From assembly GCA_029934165.1 (NCBI GenBank), contig JAOZMU010000013.1, positions 1 through 19,768 of the forward strand: a DNA stretch of 19,768 nucleotides, read 5' to 3'. The position numbers and the translations under genes are program-made. Below are positions 17,301-19,768 of this stretch, piece after piece. The stretch comes from Bacteroidales bacterium. GTDB taxonomy: Bacteria > Bacteroidota > Bacteroidia > Bacteroidales > JAOZMU01. The first letter of the stretch is position 1. Each line of letters begins with the position of its first letter. The notes under the pieces are model-generated. The model was given only the letters and a program-made list of their open reading frames with translations. It was not told the DNA's origin and made no database searches.

Positions 17301-19556
17301 TTCATCGCCACAACCGCTAGTAGAATTTGTAGCAAATACATTATATATTGTATTCGAGGAAGGAGAAACAGAAAAACTAATATCCCCATCATTTCCAGCA
17401 ACAGCAGTTCCAACATCGCTATCATCATCATTCAGACGCAATTGATACGAAACTCCATTTTGCGAACCTGTCAGTGTTATCGAAGCATTTTCTCCGACAC
17501 AAATTTCTGGGCTGCTAATTGCAAGTGTCAAATCGGGAAGATTACCAATCGTAACTACGCCAAGGTCAATCATTGATGCCACACATGTGGAATTTGCGTG
17601 TGAGCCGCCAACTTTATAATCGGTAGCTTCAGATGGAGAAACTGAGAAGGTAAGGATTCCGCCAGTACCTACTTGCATTGCGCCAACAGACGAATTGTCA
17701 GAAACTTTGTATAATTGATAATTAACACCTTCTTCAGAATTTGACATTTCAATATCTGCTGTTCCACCTGGGCATAAGGCGGGGTCAGAAACAGAAAGGG
17801 CTGTACTTACAGGGTCGAAAAAGCGAATAACTACTTCATCGTAAACATCTGAACACATGTCAACTTGGACACGTAAAGTTACTTGTCCGCTCGCAATGTC
17901 ATCAGGACTTGCGTAATAAGTGGGATTTAAAGCATCGTCAGCAGAAAACGTCCCATTACCTGATGATGTCCAACCAATGACAGGGCTGAATCTACCAGGA
18001 GAAACTGTTGTCGAATCAGCATCAGAGAGAACAACCTCATAAGGCAATCCGCACAAGTCTTTTGGCGCACCAGCCTCTAAGGCAACAAAATCCGACACCT
18101 CGTAATTAAACTGAGGATGTGCAACTCTATAAGTGTACCAAAACGTATTTATCGTATTTTTATTACCATAACCTACGTCATTATTATTTGTATAGTTATC
18201 CCAAACATGACCAGGAGGAAAAACACCCGTCAACTCCACTTTTTGGTCAACAGAAGATGGGTCGCCCTTTATAGGAAAGGTGTTTCCATCGGTTAAGTTC
18301 GAATCGTCCCAAAGAAGAAGCAAAGGATAGGTTGATGTTGGACGAATTTGCTCAACGGCAAAACCATTTGCGTTGTATTCGGCATCGTAAATAGGAAAAT
18401 GCAAAACACCATCAGAGTAAGCGAAAAGAATATTTAATTCTTCGTCAACTTCAACATAATCGCCAAAACCATCTTTTCCATCCCAATAATATTCTCTTTC
18501 GTAAGGAGCTTCCTCGCCTGGCTCGGGAACAATATCAAAAATAAAATATCTATCAGAAGTACCCTCGTCATAATCCCATGTTTTCGGGTCTAAGTTCAAT
18601 AGAATTTGATATGTGCCCGGTTTTGTTGCAGACAAATTAAAATAAAAATCGTGTGCGCCACACCGTTTAATCTCAGGTGCAGTAGCAAAATCCCCAAACT
18701 CGCCACTTGGCCAGATAGTTTCATCAGGATTATTCAAAAACACAGGAAATTCCGGATTTACAGAACCTCTTTTCAAAACAGATTTTAAATCCTCAGCCAA
18801 GTCCCCACTTGTTCCCGGACCTGTTCTGTTGTAAGCCATAACAAATGCCCAAGGACGAAAACCAGAATCTGCAAAATCAAGCTTTGTTACAAAACCCTCG
18901 TCTGCATCATCATAATTAGTTGCATAAGCATAAAATGCTCCTTCAAACGAATATTTAGCATGAGTATTCTGTTGATGCAAAGACCACCTCTTAGACCAAA
19001 CTCGACCTTTCAAGTCAGCATTTGTACTTGCATTTGCTACGGTAATATCCCAGTACCAAATTTTTATCCTTCCATTAGGATTATTTTTATCTCTGAATTC
19101 AATATTATAATTTCCAGCAGGAAGTCCCTGATTACTAAGGTCAAAAGTAAAGTTCGAAGGGTCATAACCTCCAGAATAAATTGTGTTCGGACCTATTTTG
19201 AACTTCTCAAAATTCTGCTCTGTAATATTAGCGTTGTTAATTTCGTTAGTGTAAACAACATTTCCGTTAGGATCTTTTATTTGAAATTCAACTGGTTTGC
19301 TACTTAGCTTACTAAACCCCATATAGATAATCTCATCTTCTGGATTAGCTATATAAATATTTACACGCTCATCAATAGGTCCATCGTATGCGGCACTAAC
19401 ACCGTATTGACCACCTGCCCTAATTGACAAAGCGCATCTGTGGGTTTCTCCAGAGCTACCCACCAGCTCTCTTGTTCCTTCGGCTTCCGTTATTTTTGGC
19501 AGCAACAAGTGCATACAAAAAATAAAAAGCCCCAAAATATGTATGGTTCGTCCCAT
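5055..19556 (-). CDS. Giant repeat-rich T9SS-secreted surface protein (SprB-like adhesin candidate)
   Basis: A single intact reading frame of 4833 residues, roughly half a megadalton. In order: signal peptide (1 to about 26, hydrophobic GLFIFCMHLLL); unique beta-rich N-terminal region to residue 583, including YYWDGKDGFGDYV and GWTSSGNGTFSADDALNPTY; 17 Ig-like repeats (584-2120); a two-domain PKD-type insert (2121-2298); 21 more repeats (2299-4202); four repeats of a second subtype (4203-4557); one degenerate repeat (4558-4649); a cadherin-like domain (4650-4741); and a 92-residue gliding-motility-associated C-terminal domain with VPNAFSPNGDDLND, IFNRWGNQVYYS and DGVYFFIL. That last domain is the type B T9SS signal, so the protein is exported across the outer membrane and shown on the surface. 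SprB of Flavobacterium, a mobile gliding adhesin, has the same architecture and the same adjacent porP/sprF gene. Adhesion or filament formation is therefore likely, but the ligand is unknown and no gliding gene is present to prove motility. Confidence 0.95.
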   Translation of the reverse strand: MGRTIHILGLFIFCMHLLLPKITEAEGTRELVGSSGETHRCALSIRAGGQYGVSAAYDGPIDERVNIYIANPEDEIIYMGFSKLSSKPVEFQIKDPNGNVVYTNEINNANITEQNFEKFKIGPNTIYSGGYDPSNFTFDLSNQGLPAGNYNIEFRDKNNPNGRIKIWYWDITVANASTNADLKGRVWSKRWSLHQQNTHAKYSFEGAFYAYATNYDDADEGFVTKLDFADSGFRPWAFVMAYNRTGPGTSGDLAEDLKSVLKRGSVNPEFPVFLNNPDETIWPSGEFGDFATAPEIKRCGAHDFYFNLSATKPGTYQILLNLDPKTWDYDEGTSDRYFIFDIVPEPGEEAPYEREYYWDGKDGFGDYVEVDEELNILFAYSDGVLHFPIYDAEYNANGFAVEQIRPTSTYPLLLLWDDSNLTDGNTFPIKGDPSSVDQKVELTGVFPPGHVWDNYTNNNDVGYGNKNTINTFWYTYRVAHPQFNYEVSDFVALEAGAPKDLCGLPYEVVLSDADSTTVSPGRFSPVIGWTSSGNGTFSADDALNPTYYASPDDIASGQVTLRVQVDMCSDVYDEVVIRFFDPVSTALSVSDPALCPGGTADIEMSNSEEGVNYQLYKVSDNSSVGAMQVGTGGILTFSVSPSEATDYKVGGSHANSTCVASMIDLGVVTIGNLPDLTLAISSPEICVGENASITLTGSQNGVSYQLRLNDDDSDVGTAVAGNDGDISFSVSPSSNTIYNVFATNSTSGCGDELTNLSTVSVHSSPDNSFTVSDEDICLGNTATVTVSDSEDGFSYVLKDNGGTTVAGPIIGVAGNTINFELTPASSGQFTVFVTNSYNCSVELVDKADINILSAPDDSYAVGDASACLGDALSVTVANSQTQVNYYLQNSQNVNVSGPISGTDNQAIEFTFEPTADGNYHVFAENSQTNCSVVLTDVAVVSINDKPNDTYAVSDPSVCSGGQVTIQVDGSESGISYILRDPSDATVTEAGTATGDGNAFSFTFTPTESGTYNVYAEGSSAACSQELIDKANVVVNSAPSLSLSVNGDEVCENDGVATVVISPSEAGVNYTLKNSTDDVVGGPVAGTEGSSINLSLNTPVAGVYTVTATNPTTGCYGELTNTATITVNDEPTSTLSVSDAEICLGEEATITVTGSENTILYQLIHIEAVVGESTGNGGAISFTVSPSETTEYYVLAKNTVTSCSTSLDDRPVVTVNSLPNSSFTVGDPEVCAGESVTVSVSGSESGVDYIIRDASNVQVATTSAVAGTGSEIGFTFTPVASGTYNILATNSTTGCSARFDDLAVVSVNPTPAINLAVADEDVCLGSEAEIVVSGSITGVSYQLRNDLDDSNIGSALSGNGTTLTFTVSPAVNTTYNIYATSSGNSCGAELTNMATVNVLSVPNIALAIDDPTICSGANATITLTGSESGVTYQLRENSDNVNVGGSVAGDGSAINFSLTPLSSGTYNVLATNDVTNCSLQITDLSQVTVNALPSDVITVSDPSVCNGGNATIELDNSENGVDYVLKDAVNATVGTESGTGSAIDFTVSPTITSNYTIVATNSTTTCSTTLSDGATVTVYSQPSSALTVSDPTVCYGSDATVSVSGSEAGFSYIVRDASNNTVAGPLTGDGSTLDFTVSATSTTTYNVLAYTSNCEIQQADDAVITVNALPSNSLDVSDDIICNGATANIVVSNTVSGISYQLHLDSDDSNVGSSQDGNGGDLTFTYTPNTTTNYHILATNSTSGCSVELADKPSVTVNSLPSNTLSVSDDAICNGATASVVVSGTAANVTYTLRLNADDSDVATQSSVGGNITFNVTPTSTTVYNVLAHDNTTLCSNELTDLSTVTVNALPATNLTVNEAEVCEGTTAGIVVNGSVSGVNYQLRLNSDDSNVGSAVAGNNGNITFNVTPATTTVYNVLATNGTGCKAELTDLSTVTINALPTASLSVSDDAICNGAAATITVYGSQTGVTYQLRLESDDSNVGASVAGDGGNIEFTPSPTSLTTYNVYATNSSSSCGAELADKPTVTVTNLPEEKSVTDDAICIGSTATIEVASSESGVNYQLRKTDDTPVSQYIAGTGGTISFEVAPSSATTYNVYAENATAGCSKNLADQADVTINPIPITSVITGTASTGCNSSSIGYSVTNTTGSTYAWTVPSDATIATGAGTSAITVNFGENGGFISVIETNTNGCVGNVVNFGVDVTGCGIVADFQGDDLGVCVGEPVVFQDLSILTTGATLYEWSFGDGSSPSSATVTGNSGGAPHTITYYTAGSKTVELTVTEGATDTETKANYITVYSYPSSSLSVTGDDICPDETGTITVLSSVSGVSYQLRLESDDTNVGVAVVSTGGNITFAVEPSSTTTYNVLATKDDCGVELNDKPVVVVNSLPTNSYTVGDPEVCDGSQAIVVVSNSQNNVQYSLIDATDAVVAGPTGGVDSQSMLLSFTPTVSGTFRVLANNISTGCQSYMTDVSEVTVNSLPTTVLTVTDPAVCNGDAATIVVRNSIAGVTYALRTDANDVIVSSVSSTGGDITFDVSPTVSTDYNVFATNNTTTCSAELSDKANVTINALPNSGLVVNSLPTAICIGSNSEITVFSSTIGVTYSLLLDSDNSVIASTLGTNSNLSWDVSPTATTGYKVRAVNNTTQCVSMLDDEVTITVNSLPTTDLTVSDPVACDGNVATISVSGTQNGVSYQLRDGGNASVGNAVMGNGGDIFFTVNTSTTAVYNVLATRESTACAAPLSDLANVTINSLPTNTLTVSGDVICNGGTGAVTILGTQSGVTYDLRVDATNDVLSSISSTGGNVSYNVTPLSTTVYNILATNNSTGCVVELANQATVTVNDLPNRTLIVDDPTICNGSGGSITVFSSENSVDYKLYKNSDNSLIATISGTGNDINFTVSPTVSTTYYVKAIDDNTSCDVQLSDKAMVTVNSLPSNSLSVSEDVICVGDYATVVVSNTQLGLTYQLRLETDNTIVNSSSSTGGNVSFSINPVSTTEYNVFAVNNATGCSTELTDKTEVTVNVLPNNSLSVSDDVICVGVTGEVVVSNSQSGVVYQLRRSADNSMVSSLNGNGGSLTFSDAPSTSTSYNVLATNSTTGCSTQLVNSTTITVNPLPNKYLSVTDPAICAGENVTVTIGNTATGIEYILRNSSDVQVVGTTTQNGSNGNPVSFTFMAFASGVYNVLATNSITGCNAELLDKSNVTINALPIGSYAVSDPEICYGETATVTVANSQTGVNYVIVNDLDNQVTGTGVVNGVNGNAISFTFIPDASATFTIIATNSISGCETVMTDVANVVVNALPNIDLLVSDPIACLGAAVIVTVSNTQTGINYTIRDASDTQVIGTGVQAGNDGNSVGFNFTPATTGTYSILAANAITGCNVTLDDNAVVSVNALPNNNYDVTDPTICLGEEATIFVVNSQSNVSYTLRDASDNTVAGPISGISGNAVRFTISPTADGVYNVLASNVANCSAELTNKADVTVNALPFDNLVVSDDEICYGDVASFVVGNSQSGVEYSLKNNLSQIIAGPIAGNNTDIEFSISSLVTQTYSVYATNLTTGCNNTLVDLADVVVNALPNGSLTLSDPVVCAGEDADIILSNSESGISYQLRLDADDSEVETQTGDGNNLTFTVNLSTTVVYNMLALNSATGCQVQLSDKSIVTVRPLPNIDLEVTDPVICLNDNAEISVRNTQSGFTYQLRDNSNDNLVGTTVSTGGVIQFTISPTTTTDYNVLAINNSTLCSAQMTDLASVTVNDLPTADLTVTGDEICYGEIASVVISNTQTGVDYLLRKDNDNSVAANTIAGTGTDLTFEFSPIATTNYNVLATNTITGCYAELDNLVSVTVNALPNAALTVTDPEFCEGDGGDIAVNNSQSGVTYQLQLNDDDTPVGTAVAGTGGTITYTVNPTKTTVYNVVATNDVTNCISEMDDLAIVTVNVRPNVELEVTDLIICDTESGLIAVEASQEGVTYQLRLNSDNTIVSTVVSTGGDLTFEVLPTETTVYNVNAFYANSGCENQLNDITTVTVNDLPSASIVVSDPTICNGNEATVLLSATEDGITYEVYEDGAQFPFEVISSVGADLTFGVSPTESIVYTLIAINNSTFCQVDLLDQASITVNPLPNVALTVDDPVICAGETAVITLTGSENDISYQLRDNTDDTNVGTAVSGTGNDITFNVTPDETITYNVLAINGITLCQAQQSDLADVTVNDLPELYTFSGEDTYCDNTSGVTLSLASSQSGINYQIYKNGTSFGPAMVGTGDPLNWTNTTFGTYTVVATNIATECTNSMLETVVVTEQAAPELFTVGGSGAYCIGTTGLSVILSSSETGIFYQLYNGTNTVGVAVDGTGSELSWDDMSAGAYTVVASNGTGFCELQMSGSAAVVENPSPSAFDMSGDVEYCQEAMLGATVELSGSESNVNYQLYRNGSAPVGLPVTGDGSAISWTEMPQGTYTVSAINTATSCINDMTGATVVTENPLPSPFAVQGSGEYCQGEDGLTISLSGSETGVDYQLFDEEGATVGTSVSGTGSAISWTNVIDGTYNVVAVNNISNCENEMAGQVTIVVNPTPNTTMTLTGDTITVGNDAEIILDNSTQQVLYSLYFYETNDPVNVARTGDGQNISFFVTPGPEMTTEYYIVAQDMTTFCSATFEPVIVIVNHPPDTENDTLTVQANSTGNYISLSDNDSDIDGDLDESTVDVIYSSAGGTVTYDGNGGIEYTPRISFMGVDTLVYRICDETDLCTIDTVYIRVQSRLIVPNAFSPNGDDLNDKFVILGLEDYPINEIYIFNRWGNQVYYSAPYKNDWDGKAQNSVKAGDDILPDGVYFFILKLGNGTEPIKGNIYLKH
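5334..5609 (-). other. Cadherin-like domain of the giant protein, matched to the OmpA neighbour
   Basis: Residues 4650-4741. It contains the acidic loop DNDSDIDGDLDESTVDV and the closing signature VYRICDETDLCTIDTVYI. It aligns by hand with the second cadherin-like domain of the OmpA-family protein (about residues 539-632), with roughly 30 identical positions in about 70, including the DIDG loop and both cysteines. Acidic loops of this type usually bind calcium in the family; binding here is an inference. Confidence 0.75.
5610..5885 (-). repeat. Degenerate last repeat of the giant protein
   Basis: Residues 4558-4649. It keeps the repeat frame (LTGDTITVGNDAEIILDNS, a Tyr-x-Leu strand, a Thr-Glu-Tyr-Tyr strand and a closing VIVNHPP) but has Thr where the other repeats have the first conserved Cys. 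It is the only one of the 43 repeats without that cysteine. It may serve as a junction between the stalk and the C-terminal export module. Confidence 0.7.
5886..6950 (-). repeat. Four tandem repeats of subtype 2 in the giant protein
   Basis: Residues 4203-4557, four units of about 88-90 residues. They share the two conserved cysteines and the Tyr-Gln-Leu/Ile-Tyr strand with the main array. They differ in having xYCxxxxG near the start, a central Trp (SWT, SWD or NWT) in place of the F-x-V-S-P strand, GTYTVVA-type strands, and a VVTENPLP-type linker. They form a discrete block between the main array and the export end. Confidence 0.85.
6951..12662 (-). repeat. Main Ig-like repeat array, second part (21 units)
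   Basis: Residues 2299-4202. There are 21 consecutive units of about 88-93 residues with the pattern LxVSDPxxCxG, VSxSxSGVxYxLR, G-rich turn, FxVSPxxTTxYNVLATN, TGCxxELxD, then VTVNxLP as linker. Both cysteines are present in every unit. Most units are of the TTxYNV type; five consecutive units in the middle (about residues 3112-3570) are of the SGxYNV type. Units are clearly alike as protein but differ at many synonymous sites. Confidence 0.93.
12663..13196 (-). other. PKD-type two-domain insert that divides the repeat array
   Basis: Residues 2121-2298. The first half (TGCNSSSIGYSV, then YAWTVPSDATI) resembles a PKD-like Ig domain common in Bacteroidota surface proteins. The second half has the PKD signature YEWSFGDGSS followed by YTAGSKTVELTV. 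It interrupts an otherwise continuous array after unit 17, without breaking the reading frame. Confidence 0.8.
13197..17807 (-). repeat. Main Ig-like repeat array, first part (17 units)
   Basis: Residues 584-2120. There are 17 consecutive units of about 88-93 residues, same pattern and same two cysteines as the second part. The SGxYNV subtype dominates near the start (units 3-6, 8 and 10), whereas units 11-17 are all the TTxYNV subtype. Units 13, 14 and 16 share a DDxICNGA opening and are the closest relatives seen, which suggests the most recent duplications are here. Confidence 0.93.
17808..19556 (-). other. Unique N-terminal region of the giant protein
   Basis: Residues 1-583. After the signal peptide this part contains no copies of the tandem repeat. 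It is rich in aromatic residues and Asp (for example RVWSKRWSLHQQNTHAKYSF, and YEREYYWDGKDGFGDYVEVD), unlike the Ser/Thr/Val/Asn-rich array. The last about 80 residues (GWTSSGNGTFSADD, then LNPTYYASPDDIASGQVTLRV) match an Ig-like unit common in large Bacteroidota surface proteins. As the part farthest from the C-terminal anchor, it is the best candidate for the tip that touches the ligand; that role is inferred. Confidence 0.7.
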
Positions 19557-19711
19557 AACTTTAAAATTTTAGGTTAAAAAATACTAATCTATGTTAATTA
19601 CTAATAATTTACAATCTATTACAGAAAAAACGAATTACAAAACCAGCTTTATCAATAAACATATCTTACTGGTTCTTAATTTATTACAGTTTATTTTAAA
19701 GCCTTCTTATT

Positions 19712-19719
19712 CAAATTTA
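19712..19719 (-). promoter_or_regulatory. Possible -7 promoter element of the giant gene
   Basis: On the minus strand this reads TAAATTTG, a full match to the Bacteroidota -7 consensus TAnnTTTG, about 155 bp before the start codon. No good TTTG-type -33 element is found at the expected distance upstream (TTTA is the nearest), and the surrounding sequence is very AT-rich, so a chance match is possible. The remaining leader (19557-19711) contains only a weak six-pair hairpin (AACCAG/CTGGTT, 19641-19674), and I see no gene in it. Confidence 0.3.
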
Positions 19720-19768
19720 GACTTTGGACAATAATAAATTTAGAGTTAAAAATAATAAATTTGAAAAA

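Noticed and set aside
17005..17445. A 146-codon open frame on the plus strand inside the giant gene, and similar plus-strand frames at 16659-16943, 18960-19307 and elsewhere
   Set aside because: They are antisense to a clearly coding frame and their composition is the complement of its Val/Thr/Asn-rich codons. They recur because the repeats recur, and none shows a recognisable family.
6951..17807. Regular periodicity of about 270 bp that could suggest a CRISPR or satellite array
   Set aside because: The period is in frame and codes for conserved protein units with diverged silent sites. There are no short identical repeats with unique spacers.
19731..19763. Short direct repeat AATAATAAATTT at 19731-19742 and 19752-19763
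   Set aside because: The region is almost pure A and T, so a 12-base repeat is expected by chance, and no element boundaries are visible.

Overview
This AT-rich window looks like a piece of a Bacteroidota (Bacteroidetes) genome. The evidence is a gliding-motility-associated C-terminal domain (type B cargo signal of the type IX secretion system, T9SS), a PorP/SprF-family outer membrane protein, a TPR-PD40-OmpA protein typical of the phylum, signal peptides that mostly end in Ala-Gln, and start sites without a strong Shine-Dalgarno sequence. Genus and species cannot be told from the sequence.

All five genes lie on the minus strand, so reading order runs from right to left. (1) 19556-5055: a giant secreted surface protein of 4833 residues. 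It has a signal peptide, a unique N-terminal region of about 550 residues, 38 tandem Ig-like repeats of about 90 residues split 17+21 by a PKD-type insert, four repeats of a second subtype, one degenerate repeat, a cadherin-like domain, and a type B T9SS C-terminal domain. (2) 4791-3850: a PorP/SprF-family protein, the kind of partner that type B cargo normally needs. (3) 3787-1514: an OmpA-family protein with TPR, PD40 and two cadherin-like domains. (4) 1410-517: a TAXI-type periplasmic solute-binding protein with no TRAP permease beside it. (5) 504-52: a small secreted protein that resembles a PPC-like beta-sandwich.

The giant gene is followed by a convincing intrinsic terminator (4999-5038) and a second, weaker hairpin (4930-4949), so the four downstream genes probably have their own promoter. 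porP/sprF and ompA are 62 bp apart with no terminator and are likely co-transcribed. A hairpin follows ompA. The TAXI and PPC-like genes are 12 bp apart and likely form a pair.

My working model is a cell-surface adhesin or filament system. The giant protein is exported by the T9SS and attached or displayed with help from the PorP/SprF protein, and the OmpA protein anchors the assembly to peptidoglycan. The TAXI and small PPC-like proteins are unexpected companions. Their link to the system is inferred only from gene order and shared export to the cell envelope.

The most unusual DNA-level feature is a perfect 54-bp inverted repeat, at 1-54 and 4827-4880, that brackets exactly the four accessory genes. 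The inner copy is extended into a 68-bp unit with 11-bp perfect terminal inverted repeats. The outer copy starts at the first base of the window, so this could be a true contig end at a genomic repeat. I saw no RNA genes, CRISPR array, transposase or phage gene.
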